DNA of 64,000 nucleotides. It comes from Burkholderiales bacterium (GTDB taxonomy: Bacteria > Pseudomonadota > Gammaproteobacteria > Burkholderiales > WYBJ01). Shown piece after piece: positions 1 through 12,048 of the stretch (position 1 is its first letter; each line of letters starts with the position of its first letter). Both the position numbers and the translations under genes were made by a program. Where the stretch lies: assembly GCA_020848435.1 (NCBI GenBank), contig JADLAC010000059.1:62001-126000 (forward strand). The letters run 5' to 3'. The notes under the pieces are model-generated. The model saw nothing but the letters and a program-made list of their open reading frames with translations, had not been told where the DNA came from and ran no database searches.

Positions 1-372
1 TCGGCAGCGGTATACCCATGTTCGGTATCTGCCTGGGTCACCAATTGATGGGGCTCGCCGCCGGCGGGCGCACGCGTAAGATGAAGTTCGGCCACCACGG
101 CGCCAATCATCCGGTGCTGGACGTGCAGAGCAAGCGCGTGCTGATCACCAGCCAGAACCATGGCTTCGAGGTTCCAGCCGATTCGCTTCCGGCCAATACA
201 CGGGTGACGCACGTGTCGCTGTTCGACGGTAGCTTGCAGGGCTTCGCCTTTAGCGATCGGCCGGCGTTCTGCTTCCAGGGCCATCCCGAAGCGAGCCCCG
301 GCCCGCACGACGTCGATTATCTGTTCGATCGCTTCGTCGCCATGATGAAGCAGCGCACGCAGCCGGGGAGTC

Positions 373-389
<17 letters not shown>
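1..389 (+). CDS. carA: Carbamoyl-phosphate synthase small subunit, C-terminal part (cut by window start)
   Basis: This is the end of the glutaminase subunit of carbamoyl-phosphate synthase, which hydrolyses glutamine and passes ammonia to CarB for arginine and pyrimidine synthesis. The reading frame is open from base 3. The class I amidotransferase nucleophile motif GICLGHQ is at bases 24-44, with the catalytic Cys at 30-32. The His/Glu part of the triad is in GHPEASPG near the end. Only about 128 residues of a protein usually near 380 residues are inside the window. The stop overlaps the start of carB by 17 bases, so the two subunits are probably translationally coupled. Confidence 0.96.
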
Positions 390-3608
<3,219 letters not shown>

Positions 3609-3612
<4 letters not shown>

Positions 3613-4085
3613 GACGGACACCGCTCACGGTCACCGGTGCCGAGAAGCTGCGCAGCGAGCTGCAGCAATTGAAGTCGGTCGCGCGTCCGGCGGTCATCAA
3701 TGCGATCGCCGAGGCACGCTCGCACGGCGATCTGTCGGAGAACGCCGAGTACGATGCGGCCAAGGAGCGGCAGGGCTTCATCGAGGCGCGGATCGCCGAG
3801 GTCGAAGCCAAGCTCGCCCACGCGCAGATCATCGATCCGGCGCTGCTCGACGCCGACGGGCGCTGCGTCTTCGGCGCCACGGTCGAGCTCGAAGACATGG
3901 ATGCGCGCCAGGTGATTTCGTACCAGATCGTGGGCGAGGACGAGGCCGATCTCAAGCAGGGCAAGATTTCGATCAGCTCGCCGATCGCGCGCGCGCTGAT
4001 CGGCAAGTTCGCCGGTGACGTGGTGGAGGTGAACACGCCGGGCGGACCGCGCGAATACGAAATCCTGGACGTCAAGTACATCTGA
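3609..4085 (+). CDS. greA: Transcription elongation factor GreA
   Basis: GreA rescues backtracked RNA polymerase by stimulating cleavage of the nascent RNA in the secondary channel. The 158-residue length fits the family exactly. The N-terminal coiled coil (about residues 1-75) contains the conserved tip segment [15 protein letters not shown] with the acidic residues that act in the polymerase active site. The C-terminal globular domain follows and ends with the usual [20 protein letters not shown]-type segment. The start overlaps the carB stop by four bases (ATGA), implying coupling to carB. Confidence 0.97.
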
Positions 4086-4096
4086 GCGCCCGGATA

Positions 4097-4134
4097 GCCA
4101 GCGGCTCTGAACCGCGTTTGCATGCACCGCTGGC
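4097..4134. terminator. Possible bidirectional terminator or hairpin between greA and yhbY
   Basis: Between the convergent ends of greA and yhbY lies a perfect inverted repeat, GCCAGCGG (4097-4104) with CCGCTGGC (4127-4134), separated by 22 bases. No clear T-tract follows on either side, so this is a weak terminator candidate based only on position and symmetry. Confidence 0.25.
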
Positions 4135-4161
4135 GGCGCGCGCGGCCCGCGCCCCAGCGCG

Positions 4162-4650
4162 TCAGGGCTTGACGGGGGAACGGCGGCGGCGCGCTCGCTG
4201 CTTCGATGACGCTTGCGGCTGGCGCCACGCCGGGGCGATCTTGCCGCCTCGCGCGCGCGCCGCGGACGAACCGCCGGATGCCGGCCGTGCTCGCGCGCCG
4301 GACGAACGGCCCGATGCCGCGCGTGCTCGCGCGGGCGGTGTGTCTATCTCGGCCGGGCGGGCGCGGAAGGCGACCAGCATCTTGCCGATGACTTGTACCG
4401 GGTGCGCGCCGAGCCGGGCGCAGATCGCGGCCAGCAGGGATTCGCGGGCGCTGCGTGCGTCGACCGCGGCGTGGATCTTGATCAATTCGTGGGCGGCCAA
4501 CGCCCGGTCTATTTCCCGTAACGCCGCCTCGCTCGCGCCGCCTTGTCCGATCCAGACCACCGGCTTCAACGCGTGGGCGCGCGCGCGCAGCGCGCGCACG
4601 TCGTCTTTCGTGGGGAGCGCTGTGGGGACGGGCGATTCCAGCTCGGTCAT
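4162..4650 (-). CDS. yhbY: YhbY-like RNA-binding protein (CRM domain) with long basic tail
   Basis: The first ~100 residues are a CRS1-YhbY (CRM) RNA-binding domain, a family linked to ribosome assembly. The segment LKPVVWIGQGGASEAALREI and the following HELIKIHAA match the domain core, where the GxxG-type loop contacts RNA. The start at 4650 is chosen because the open frame upstream would run into the divergent rlmE gene. The predicted 162-residue protein is clearly longer than the ~100-residue E. coli protein. The extra ~65 residues are a low-complexity Arg/Ala/Ser/Gly/Pro tail ending in RRRRSPVKP, probably disordered and nucleic-acid binding. It is divergent from rlmE with only about 12 bases between the starts. 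Confidence 0.9.
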   Translation of the reverse strand: MTELESPVPTALPTKDDVRALRARAHALKPVVWIGQGGASEAALREIDRALAAHELIKIHAAVDARSARESLLAAICARLGAHPVQVIGKMLVAFRARPAEIDTPPARARAASGRSSGARARPASGGSSAARARGGKIAPAWRQPQASSKQRARRRRSPVKP

Positions 4651-4656
4651 GGGTCG

Positions 4657-4662
4657 ATTATA
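4657..4662 (-). promoter_or_regulatory. Perfect -10 box (TATAAT) for yhbY, next to the start codon
   Basis: Read on the minus strand, bases 4662-4657 are TATAAT, a perfect sigma-70 -10 hexamer. It ends only 6 bases before the yhbY ATG at 4650. If used, transcription would begin at or beside the start codon and give a leaderless or nearly leaderless mRNA. The same few bases lie directly in front of the rlmE GTG on the other strand. No convincing -35 was found, so this rests on the hexamer and its position. Confidence 0.4.
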
Positions 4663-5322
4663 GTGAGCCGCAAGAAGGCGAGCACTGCATGGATGCGCCG
4701 CCACCTGCGTGACCCCTACGTCAAGCAGGCGCTACACAGCGGCTATCGTTCGCGCGCCGCGTTCAAGCTGATCGAGATCGACCGGCGCGATCGGCTGCTG
4801 CGCCCGGGCCTGGCGGTGGTCGACCTGGGCGCGGCACCCGGGGGCTGGTCGCAAGTGGCCAAGGAACGCGTCGGCAGCGCCGGGCGCGTGGTCGCCGTGG
4901 ATGCAGCGGCCATGGAGGCGTTGCCCGGGGTCGTATTCATCCGTGGCGATGCCGGCGATCTCGAGCTCCGGCGGGCGGTGCGCGCAGCCTTGGGCGGGTC
5001 GGCCGACCTTGTCTTGAGCGACATGGCCCCCAATCTAACCGGCGTGGCCGCTGCTGACGAGGCGCGCTCGCAAGCCTTGGTGTCGGTGGCGCTTGCCTTC
5101 GCCGGCGATATGCTGAAACCGGAAGGATGCATGCTGGTCAAACTTTTTCATGGTTCCGGGCTGGATGCCGTTATCCGGGCCTTGAGGGGAGCATTTCGCG
5201 AGGTCGCCATGCGCAAGCCGGCCGCGTCCCGCAGCCGGTCGGGCGAGGTGTACGTGTTGTGCCGCGGCTTGGCCGCGGACCGGGTCCCGTCGGCGGTGTC
5301 GTCCCCGGTGGGTTGCGGTTAG
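4663..5322 (+). CDS. rlmE: 23S rRNA 2'-O-ribose U2552 methyltransferase RlmE (FtsJ)
   Basis: RlmE methylates the 2'-OH of U2552 in the A-loop of 23S rRNA during late 50S assembly. The protein has 219 residues from a GTG start (family ~210). The start is set by the N-terminus SRKKASTAWMRRHL, which aligns with the family pattern. The SAM-binding motif VDLGAAPGGWSQVAKE and the acidic motif DLVLSDMAPN are present. The K-D-K-E tetrad residues expected in this fold are compatible with the sequence (RSRAAFKL, SDMAPN, MLVKLFHG, SGEVYVLC). Gene order rlmE-ftsH is conserved in proteobacteria. Confidence 0.95.
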   Translation: MSRKKASTAWMRRHLRDPYVKQALHSGYRSRAAFKLIEIDRRDRLLRPGLAVVDLGAAPGGWSQVAKERVGSAGRVVAVDAAAMEALPGVVFIRGDAGDLELRRAVRAALGGSADLVLSDMAPNLTGVAAADEARSQALVSVALAFAGDMLKPEGCMLVKLFHGSGLDAVIRALRGAFREVAMRKPAASRSRSGEVYVLCRGLAADRVPSAVSSPVGCG

Positions 5323-5362
5323 AATCGATCGTGATCGCCGCGGATCTGTCTAGGACTGCATT

Positions 5363-7249
5363 TTGAACAATCTCGTCAAGAACGTCGCAATCTGGCTCGT
5401 CATCGCCCTGGTGTTGATGACGGTGTTCAACCAGTTCAGCACTCGCCAGGCCGCGCAGAAGGCCATGGAGTACTCCCAGTTCATCGAGGAGGTGAAACAG
5501 GGCCAGATCGCGAAAGTGACCATCGAAGGCCGGGTGCTCAAAGGCATCAAGCGCAGCGGCGAGCGCTTCACCACCTATTCTCCCTCTGACCCCTGGCTCG
5601 TGAGCGACCTGCTCAAGGCCGGCGTGATCGTCGAAGCGAAGCCCGAAGAAGAGCCGTCGCTGCTCATGAACATCTTCGTGTCGTGGTTCCCGATGCTGTT
5701 GTTGATCGGGGTGTGGATATTCTTCATGCGCCAGATGCAAGGCGGCGGGCGCGGTGGCGCATTCTCGTTCGGCAAGAGCCGGGCTCGCATGCTCGACGAG
5801 AGCAACAACACGGTGACCTTCGCCGACGTCGCGGGCTGCGAAGAAGCCAAGGAGGAAGTCGCCGAGCTGGTGGAGTTCCTGCGCGATCCGGGCAAGTTCC
5901 AGAAGTTGGGCGGGCGCATCCCGCGCGGAGTGTTGATGGTGGGCAGTCCCGGCACGGGCAAGACCTTGCTCGCCAAGGCTATCGCCGGCGAGGCCAAGGT
6001 GCCGTTCTTCAGCATTTCGGGCTCGGATTTCGTCGAGATGTTCGTCGGCGTGGGCGCAGCGCGCGTGCGCGACATGTTCGAGCAGGCCAAGAAGCACGCA
6101 CCGTGCATCGTGTTCATCGATGAAATCGATGCCGTTGGCCGCCAGCGCGGCGCTGGCCTGGGCGGGGGCAACGACGAGCGCGAACAGACGCTGAACCAGT
6201 TGCTGGTCGAGATGGACGGCTTCGAAGGCAGTGCCGGGGTGATCGTGATCGCCGCCACCAACCGGCCGGACGTGCTCGATCCCGCACTGCTGCGCCCGGG
6301 GCGTTTCGATCGCCAGGTGGTGGTGCCCTTGCCCGATATCCGCGGGCGCGAGCAGATCCTGGTCGTGCACATGCGCAAGGTCCCGGTGGGGCCGGACGTT
6401 AAGGCCGACATTATCGCGCGCGGCACGCCGGGGTTTTCGGGCGCCGATCTCGCCAATCTCGTGAACGAAGCCGCGCTGTTCGCCGCCCGGGCAAACAAGC
6501 GCCTGGTCGATATGCTCGATTTCGAACGCGCCAAGGACAAGATCCTGATGGGGGCCGAGCGCAAGTCGATCGTCATGCCCGAGCACGAGCGGCGCAACAC
6601 CGCCTATCACGAATCCGGTCATGCCGTCGTTGCCAAGCTCCTGCCCAAGACCGACCCGGTGCACAAGGTGACCATCATTCCGCGCGGCCGCGCGCTCGGC
6701 GTTACCATGCAATTACCGATCGAGGACCGCTACAGCCTCGATCGGGAGCACCTGCTGCAGAACGTCGCCGTGCTCTTCGGCGGGCGCATCGCCGAGGAAG
6801 TATTCATGGCGCAGATGACCACCGGCGCCAGCAACGATTTCGAGCGCGCCACCGACCTGGCGCGCCGGATGGTGACGCAGTGGGGCATGAGCGATTCGAT
6901 GGGTCCGATGGTGTACGGCGAAAACGAGGGCGAGGTCTTCCTCGGACGCAGCATCACGACCCACAAGAACGTCTCTGAAGCGACCATGCAGAAGGTCGAT
7001 ACGGAGATCAGGCGCATCGTCGATCAGCAGTACGGCCTTGCGCGCCGGCTGATCGAGGAAAACCGCGACAAGGTCGAGGTGATGGCCAAAGCGCTGCTCG
7101 AGTGGGAAACCATCGATTCCGATCAGATCGACGACATCATGGCCGGACGAGCGCCGCGGCCGCCGAAGCCCAGCACGCCGCCACCGCCGTCGCAGGACGA
7201 CACGCCCTCGCCGGCAGCAGCGGGCAATACCACCGTGCAAGGTGCGTAG
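5363..7249 (+). CDS. ftsH: ATP-dependent zinc metalloprotease FtsH (TTG start)
   Basis: FtsH is a hexameric inner-membrane AAA+ protease that degrades misfolded membrane proteins and regulatory substrates such as LpxC. The 628-residue protein has a first membrane segment at residues ~5-24, a periplasmic loop and a second segment near 101-122. The AAA+ module has Walker A GSPGTGKT at 194-201, Walker B (IVFIDEIDA) and the SRH region. The zinc site is HESGH at 416-420. The proline-rich C-terminal tail is typical. The start is TTG at 5363: the conserved N-terminus [13 protein letters not shown] begins exactly there, and an AGGA ribosome site lies about 7 bases upstream. Confidence 0.97.
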   Translation: MNNLVKNVAIWLVIALVLMTVFNQFSTRQAAQKAMEYSQFIEEVKQGQIAKVTIEGRVLKGIKRSGERFTTYSPSDPWLVSDLLKAGVIVEAKPEEEPSLLMNIFVSWFPMLLLIGVWIFFMRQMQGGGRGGAFSFGKSRARMLDESNNTVTFADVAGCEEAKEEVAELVEFLRDPGKFQKLGGRIPRGVLMVGSPGTGKTLLAKAIAGEAKVPFFSISGSDFVEMFVGVGAARVRDMFEQAKKHAPCIVFIDEIDAVGRQRGAGLGGGNDEREQTLNQLLVEMDGFEGSAGVIVIAATNRPDVLDPALLRPGRFDRQVVVPLPDIRGREQILVVHMRKVPVGPDVKADIIARGTPGFSGADLANLVNEAALFAARANKRLVDMLDFERAKDKILMGAERKSIVMPEHERRNTAYHESGHAVVAKLLPKTDPVHKVTIIPRGRALGVTMQLPIEDRYSLDREHLLQNVAVLFGGRIAEEVFMAQMTTGASNDFERATDLARRMVTQWGMSDSMGPMVYGENEGEVFLGRSITTHKNVSEATMQKVDTEIRRIVDQQYGLARRLIEENRDKVEVMAKALLEWETIDSDQIDDIMAGRAPRPPKPSTPPPPSQDDTPSPAAAGNTTVQGA

Positions 7250-7275
7250 CGCTCGCAGCTCGGCGCAGCGCCTGA

Positions 7276-8139
7276 ATGAAGAACGCCGCATCCGGGGCGC
7301 CCGCGCTTCGCTGCGGCCGTTTTCTCCTGCCCCTGACGCGCCCGTTGATCATGGGCGTGGTCAACATCACCCCTGACTCGTTCTCCGACGGCGGCGCCCA
7401 TCTCGACCCGGCGGCGGCGATCGAGCACGCGCGCCGGCTCGCCGCCGAAGGCGCCGACATCATCGATCTGGGCGGGGAATCGACCCGCCCGGGTGCCCAG
7501 CCGGTCGGCGCGGCGCAGGAGCTGGCGCGCCTCGATCCGGTGCTGGCGGCGCTGCCCGACCTGGGCGTGCCCATATCGGTCGACACATCGAAGCCCGATG
7601 TGATGCGCACGCTGCTCGACCGTTGCGACATGGTGAACGACGTCAACGCGTTCCGTGCCGTGGGCGCGCTCGAAGCGGTCGCCGCCAGCGCCGTGGCGCT
7701 GTGCTTCATGCACATGCAGGGCGAGCCGCGCACGATGCAGCTGTCACCGCGCTACGACGATGTCGTCGCCGAGGTCCGCGGGTTCCTCGAAGGCCGCGCG
7801 GCTGCGGCCTGCCGCCACGGGATCGCCCGCGACCGGATCGTGATCGATCCCGGTTTCGGTTTCGGCAAGACCTACGAGCACAACCTCGAGCTGCTGCGCC
7901 ATGTCGGCGACCTGGCCGCGCCGGGATGGCCGGTGCTGGTCGGGTTGTCGCGCAAGGCCATGATCGGGCGCATGACGGGCCGCGATGTCGGCGATCGCGT
8001 GAACGGCAGCGTAGCCGCAGCTTTGCTGGCCGTGGTGCGCGGGGCTAGAATCGTTCGGGTGCACGATGTACGGGCCACGCGCGATGCCTTGGCGGTCTTC
8101 CACGCCGTGGAGAGCGTGACGCAACCCCCGGCCGCTTGA
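7276..8139 (+). CDS. folP: Dihydropteroate synthase
   Basis: FolP condenses p-aminobenzoate with dihydropterin pyrophosphate to make dihydropteroate in folate synthesis and is the sulfonamide target. It is a TIM-barrel enzyme of 287 residues. The signature [15 protein letters not shown] (about residues 26-40) and the second motif [11 protein letters not shown] are both intact, as is the late DPGFGFGKT phosphate-binding motif. It sits 26 bases after ftsH and 52 bases before glmM, the conserved ftsH-folP-glmM order. Confidence 0.96.
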   Translation: MKNAASGAPALRCGRFLLPLTRPLIMGVVNITPDSFSDGGAHLDPAAAIEHARRLAAEGADIIDLGGESTRPGAQPVGAAQELARLDPVLAALPDLGVPISVDTSKPDVMRTLLDRCDMVNDVNAFRAVGALEAVAASAVALCFMHMQGEPRTMQLSPRYDDVVAEVRGFLEGRAAAACRHGIARDRIVIDPGFGFGKTYEHNLELLRHVGDLAAPGWPVLVGLSRKAMIGRMTGRDVGDRVNGSVAAALLAVVRGARIVRVHDVRATRDALAVFHAVESVTQPPAA

Positions 8140-8191
8140 GTTTGCGCCGCTTCGGGCCGTAGTTCACACCAACCTGTTTCCTTCGCTCACG

Positions 8192-9553
8192 ATGGCACGA
8201 AAATACTTCGGTACCGACGGCATTCGCGGACGGGTCGGGGCCATGCCGATCATGCCGGATTTCGTCATGCGCCTGGGCTACGCCGCGGGCAAGGTCGTGG
8301 CCAGCGCCGAGTGGCACCTGTCCCAGGGCGAGCGCCCGGCCGTGCTGATCGGCAAGGACACGCGCATTTCCGGCTACATGCTGGAAGCCGCGCTGCAGGC
8401 GGGCTTGTCGGCCGCGGGTGTAGACAGCCTGCTGACGGGGCCGATGCCGACCCCGGCAGTAGCGTATCTGACGCGCGCCCTGCGGCTACAGGCCGGGATC
8501 GTCATCAGCGCTTCGCACAATCCGTTCGAAGACAACGGCATCAAGTTCTTCTCATCCGACGGCAACAAGCTGCCTGACGAGACCGAAGAGGCCATCGAGG
8601 CCGAGCTGGAGGGTCCGCTGACGCCGCGCCCGTCGGCGCAACTGGGCAAGGCGCGCCGGGTGATGGATTCCGACGGTCGCTACATCGAATTCTGCAAGAG
8701 CACGTTCCCGACCGAGCTGGACCTGCGCGGGCTGCGCATCGTGGTCGACTGCGCGCACGGGGCGACGTATCACATCGCCCCGCACGTCCTGCACGAGCTG
8801 GGCGCCGAAGTCGTCAGCATCGGCAACGAGCCCGATGGGTTGAACATCAACGCGCAATGCGGAGCCACGTATCCGGCGGCGCTGCGCGCGGCGGTGCGCC
8901 AGCACCGGGCCGACCTGGGTATCGCGCTCGACGGCGACGGCGACCGCTTAATGATGGTCGATGCCGCGGGGCGCATCTACGATGGCGACGAGCTGCTGTA
9001 CGTCATCGCGCGCCATCGGCACGGCTCGGGCACGCTGAAAGGCGGGGTGGTCGGCACGCTCATGACCAACCTCGCCTTGGAGAACGTGCTCAAGCAGACC
9101 GGCATCGAGTTCGCGCGCGCGGCGGTCGGCGATCGCTACGTGCTCGAACAACTGGTCGCCCACGGCTGGCAGCTCGGCGGCGAGGGCTCGGGCCATATCG
9201 TCTGCCTGGACAAGCACACGACCGGGGACGGCATCGTCTCGGCGCTGCAGGTGCTGCACGCGCTTACGCGCAACCGCCAGACGCTCGCCGAAGCGGCGGC
9301 GGGCCTGGTGCTCTATCCGCAGGTGCTGATCAACGTGCGCACCGAGCGCACGTTCGACTTCCGCGCCGCGGCGAGCGTGATGCAGGCGGTCGCGGCCGCC
9401 GAAGCCGAGCTGGGCAACAGCGGCCGCGTGCTGCTGCGAAACTCCGGCACCGAGCCCGTGGTACGGGTGATGGTCGAAGGCGAGCGCCACGAGCTGGTCA
9501 AGACGTTGGCCGAAGGCATCGCCGATACCTTGCGGCGCGCCGCGGCGTCGTAG
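8192..9553 (+). CDS. glmM: Phosphoglucosamine mutase
   Basis: GlmM converts glucosamine-6-phosphate to glucosamine-1-phosphate, the step before UDP-GlcNAc for peptidoglycan and LPS. The protein has 453 residues (E. coli 445). The active-site loop [16 protein letters not shown] places the phosphorylated serine at residue 108. The metal-binding loop is DGDGDR and the sugar-specificity and phosphate-binding loops ([20 protein letters not shown]) are present. The N-terminus [10 protein letters not shown] is the family signature. It forms an operon with folP. Confidence 0.97.
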   Translation: MARKYFGTDGIRGRVGAMPIMPDFVMRLGYAAGKVVASAEWHLSQGERPAVLIGKDTRISGYMLEAALQAGLSAAGVDSLLTGPMPTPAVAYLTRALRLQAGIVISASHNPFEDNGIKFFSSDGNKLPDETEEAIEAELEGPLTPRPSAQLGKARRVMDSDGRYIEFCKSTFPTELDLRGLRIVVDCAHGATYHIAPHVLHELGAEVVSIGNEPDGLNINAQCGATYPAALRAAVRQHRADLGIALDGDGDRLMMVDAAGRIYDGDELLYVIARHRHGSGTLKGGVVGTLMTNLALENVLKQTGIEFARAAVGDRYVLEQLVAHGWQLGGEGSGHIVCLDKHTTGDGIVSALQVLHALTRNRQTLAEAAAGLVLYPQVLINVRTERTFDFRAAASVMQAVAAAEAELGNSGRVLLRNSGTEPVVRVMVEGERHELVKTLAEGIADTLRRAAAS

Positions 9554-9595
9554 CCCAGCGTTCGGCGCTCGGGCGCCGGCCAGGCGTCAGCTCGC

Positions 9596-9766
9596 ATGCC
9601 CCACGTGATTCTTCTTGCGGGACCAAATGGCGCTGGCAAGTCGACCGTCGCCGCACGGTTGTTGAGAGGCGCTCTGGGAGTTCAGGAGTTCGTGAACGCC
9701 GACCCTCGAATTCGTAAGACTTGGAGCACGCCGTGGCTAGACGGACCATGCGCAGGCGCACGCTGA
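9596..9766 (+). pseudogene. Remnant of a zeta-toxin-like P-loop kinase (N-terminus only)
   Basis: This short frame (56 codons, ATG at 9596) encodes MPHVILLAGPNGAGKST, then a segment ending in EFVNADP. A P-loop beside the start, followed by an F-VNAD element, is the hallmark of the N-terminus of zeta-toxin family kinases, normally about 190 residues. Here the frame leaves the family pattern right after the VNAD segment and stops at 9764-9766. The central substrate-binding and C-terminal parts are missing, so the kinase cannot work. The downstream small frame resembles the companion protein usually encoded just after such kinases, which suggests an internal deletion. The family call is from motif pattern only. 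Confidence 0.6.
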
Positions 9767-9918
9767 CCGAGGCTATCTCGAACAGCGCCGTGATGAACCG
9801 GGCGCTCACCAAAGCGGTGAAGGAAGCGCTCGAGATGCACCGGCGTGCCGGCAACGAGGTCGCGGTGCTGGGCAACGGCAAAGTGGTCACGATCGATTCG
9901 CCGAAGATACCTGAGTAG
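9721..9918 (+). CDS. Small protein resembling the partner encoded next to zeta-like kinases
   Basis: A 65-residue frame from a TTG at 9721; a GTG at 9733 or ATG at 9748 are other possible starts. The C-terminal half (VKEALEMHRRAGNEVAVLGNGKVV...) has an amphipathic helix, a turn and a short beta hairpin. This is the form seen in small proteins commonly encoded directly downstream of zeta-toxin-like kinases; whether they act as antitoxins is not certain. It overlaps the end of the kinase remnant in another frame. With the toxin broken, this is either a surviving solitary partner or also decaying. Confidence 0.45.
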   Translation: MEHAVARRTMRRRTLTEAISNSAVMNRALTKAVKEALEMHRRAGNEVAVLGNGKVVTIDSPKIPE

Positions 9919-10120
9919 CGGTGGGCTGCCTGCCCTGCGGCGCGGGTCGACCCGGCTTGCAGCGCCCGGCATGAAGCGGTCAGTGCGACATATCGCGGCA
10001 AAGCTCGTCTTGTCCGCGCTCGCCGAGCGTTCACTCCTGGTGATAGACGATCGCGCGCCGGCACCGCCGCGTAGCAGCCGATAGGGACGCGCCGCATGGC
10101 TCGCGTTGCGTCGCGTCAAA

Positions 10121-10150
10121 TTGACCCGCCCCCGCCGACAGCGGTACTAT
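10121..10150 (+). promoter_or_regulatory. Putative sigma-70 promoter for tpiA
   Basis: TTGACC at 10121-10126 and TACTAT at 10145-10150 are separated by 18 bases, a reasonable -35/-10 pair. Transcription would begin near 10157, leaving a leader of about 20 bases before the tpiA ATG at 10179. It lies in a 260-base intergenic stretch with no gene. Confidence 0.45.
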
Positions 10151-10178
10151 TCGACAGTTTTGACCGCTGAAGACCGAG

Positions 10179-10931
10179 ATGCGTAGCAAGCTCGTTGCCG
10201 GCAACTGGAAGATGCATGGCAGCTTGACCGAGAACGAGGCCCTGCTTGGCGCCCTCAGAGGCGGGCTTGGCTCTGCCGCGCCGAGCGAGTGCGCGGTCTG
10301 CGTGCCCTTCCCGTATCTCGCGCAAGCCCAGCGCTTGCTGCAAGGCAGCGCGGTTGCCTGGGGCGCGCAGGATGTGAGCGAGCACGCCAAGGGCGCGTAT
10401 ACGGGAGAGGTCTCCGCCGCCATGTTGCGCGATCTCGGCTGCCGCTACGTGCTGGTGGGGCATTCCGAGCGTCGCGCCATGCATGCCGAGGACAGCCCTC
10501 TGGTTGCGCGCAAGCTGCGCGCGGCCCAGAGCGCAGGCCTGGTGCCCATCGTGTGTGTCGGCGAAACGCTTGCCGAGCGAGAGCGCGGCGTTACGGATGC
10601 GATCGTGAGCGAGCAACTGGGGGCGGTGATCGACGGTCTCGGCGTCGGCGTATTCGCCCAGGCGGTGATCGCCTACGAGCCGGTGTGGGCGATCGGCACG
10701 GGCAAGACGGCGACACCGGAGCAAGCGCAGGCGGTACACACGACGCTACGGCGCCTGGTCGTGCAGCGCGATCCGGGAATGGCCGACAGTGTGCGCATTC
10801 TCTATGGCGGCAGCGTGAAAGCAAGCAATGCCAAGGAGCTTTTCGCCATGCCCGATATCGATGGCGCTCTGGTCGGTGGAGCATCGCTCGATCCCAAGGA
10901 GTTTCTGGCGATCTGGCGCGCGGCCTCATAG
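10179..10931 (+). CDS. tpiA: Triosephosphate isomerase
   Basis: TpiA interconverts dihydroxyacetone phosphate and glyceraldehyde-3-phosphate. The protein is 250 residues, the family length. The substrate-binding N-terminus [11 protein letters not shown] carries the catalytic Lys, VLVGHSERR the electrophilic His, and [14 protein letters not shown] the catalytic Glu plus flexible loop 6. The phosphate-binding ILYGGSVK and GALVGGASL segments are intact. It precedes secG by 31 bases, the usual tpiA-secG pairing. Confidence 0.97.
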   Translation: MRSKLVAGNWKMHGSLTENEALLGALRGGLGSAAPSECAVCVPFPYLAQAQRLLQGSAVAWGAQDVSEHAKGAYTGEVSAAMLRDLGCRYVLVGHSERRAMHAEDSPLVARKLRAAQSAGLVPIVCVGETLAERERGVTDAIVSEQLGAVIDGLGVGVFAQAVIAYEPVWAIGTGKTATPEQAQAVHTTLRRLVVQRDPGMADSVRILYGGSVKASNAKELFAMPDIDGALVGGASLDPKEFLAIWRAAS

Positions 10932-10962
10932 GCACCGATAGCATGACGCGAAGACGAGGACG

Positions 10963-11370
10963 ATGGAACTACTGTTGCTGGTGATTCATGTGCTGATCGG
11001 CGCCGGCGTCATCGGGCTGGTCCTGCTGCAGCACGGCAAAGGCGCGGACATGGGGGCCGCATTCGGCAGCGGGTCCGCCGGCAGCTTGTTCGGCGCGAGC
11101 GGCTCGGCCAATTTTCTGTCGCGCACCACCGCCATTCTGGCGACGCTGTTCTTCCTCACCAGCCTGGGCCTCACGTATCTGGGCAGTCATCGCGGCGAGA
11201 CCAAGGGTGTGATCGAGCGTACCAAGAGCGGCACCGAGCAGTCCGCGCCCCAGCCGGCGGGCACAGCGCCCAGCTCGAGCGTGCCGGTGCCGAGTGCGCC
11301 TGTGCCGGGTGCGCCGGCGCCGGGTGCGCCGGCGCCGGGTGGCTCGAAGGCGGGCGATGTGCCGAAGTAA
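10963..11370 (+). CDS. secG: Protein translocase subunit SecG with Pro/Ala-rich tail
   Basis: SecG is the small SecYEG channel subunit that assists preprotein translocation. Two membrane segments are seen at about residues 3-20 and 50-72, separated by the conserved cytoplasmic loop GKGADMGAAFGSGSAGSLFG. The core therefore covers about the first 75 residues. The remaining ~60 residues are a low-complexity tail with Ser/Pro and repeated PGAPA units, encoded by a 15-bp tandem repeat. Such Pro/Ala tails vary greatly among beta- and gammaproteobacterial SecG proteins. Confidence 0.93.
   Translation: MELLLLVIHVLIGAGVIGLVLLQHGKGADMGAAFGSGSAGSLFGASGSANFLSRTTAILATLFFLTSLGLTYLGSHRGETKGVIERTKSGTEQSAPQPAGTAPSSSVPVPSAPVPGAPAPGAPAPGGSKAGDVPK
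11287..11341 (+). repeat. 15-bp tandem repeat within the secG tail
   Basis: A 15-bp unit of the form GTGCCGGGTGCGCCG is repeated a little over three times with few changes and encodes VPSAP/VPGAP/APGAP steps. Because the unit is a multiple of three, copy-number changes would keep secG in frame. Confidence 0.6.
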
Positions 11371-11428
11371 TCGATACGCGGTTTGCCGCGCGTCGCTCAC
11401 GCGCGCCGCCGCCGGGATGCCGGGAGTT

Positions 11429-11513
11429 GCCGACGTGGTGGAATTGGTAGACACGCCGTCTTGAGGGGGCGGTGGCGAAAGCCGTGTGAGTTCGAGTCTC
11501 ACCGTCGGCACCA
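11429..11513 (+). tRNA. tRNA-Leu (anticodon GAG)
   Basis: An 85-base class II tRNA. The acceptor arms GCCGACG (11429-11435) and CGTCGGC (11503-11509) pair fully, followed by A and an encoded CCA at 11511-11513. The anticodon stem CCGTC/GGCGG closes the loop TTGAGGG, giving anticodon GAG, which reads CUC and CUU leucine codons. A long variable arm and the T-arm GAGTTCGAGTCTC are present. It lies between secG and nuoA, a position common in betaproteobacteria. Confidence 0.96.
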
Positions 11514-11606
11514 ACAGCGAGACTCGCGCATCGAGTCGTGACAGGGAGTCGAATCAGCAGGAAGCCGCCCCGGTGAAACGGGCGCGCGCCGGGGTCTGGT
11601 CCAACG

Positions 11607-11975
11607 ATGCTGCAGAACTATTTTCCCATCCTGATGTTCATTCTCGTCGGCCTCGCGGTCGGCGCGGTACCCATGATGCTCGGGTGGGCAGCGAGCACCG
11701 CGCTCGGCGCGAACCGCCCGGACCCGGACAAGCTGTCGCCGTACGAATGCGGCTTCGAGGCGTTCGAGGATGCCCGCATGAAATTCGACGTGCGCTATTA
11801 CCTCGTCGCCATCCTGTTCATCCTGTTCGATCTGGAGATCGCCTTCCTCTTTCCTTGGGCCATCGTGCTGAGCGAACTCGGCTGGTTCGGGGTGATCTCA
11901 ATGGGTGTATTTCTCCTCATTCTCGTGGTCGGCTTCGTCTACGAGTGGATGAAGGGCGCGCTCGAATGGGAGTAG
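11607..11975 (+). CDS. nuoA: NADH-quinone oxidoreductase subunit A
   Basis: NuoA is a small membrane subunit of complex I at the junction with the peripheral arm. It has 122 residues and three predicted membrane helices (about 5-30, 62-85 and 92-115). The conserved loop [23 protein letters not shown]-type segment carries the family's acidic and Cys residues. It is the first gene of the nuo operon, starting 93 bases after the tRNA-Leu gene. I found no clear promoter in the gap. Confidence 0.97.
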   Translation: MLQNYFPILMFILVGLAVGAVPMMLGWAASTALGANRPDPDKLSPYECGFEAFEDARMKFDVRYYLVAILFILFDLEIAFLFPWAIVLSELGWFGVISMGVFLLILVVGFVYEWMKGALEWE

Positions 11976-12048
11976 CCGCCGCGAGCAGGCGTGCGGTGTG
12001 CACGCGCAGCCGGATATGCCGCTGTTTCGCGCGGCGGCGGAGTTGACC

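Noticed and set aside
5942-5965. FtsH Walker A reading GSPGTGKT instead of GPPGTGKT
   Set aside because: The change is at a variable position; catalytic Lys and Thr are kept, and the rest of the motif set is normal.
11998-12048. GTG start for nuoB adding 17 residues
   Set aside because: The extension has no family counterpart, and the ATG at 12049 has a GGAG ribosome site and gives the normal length.
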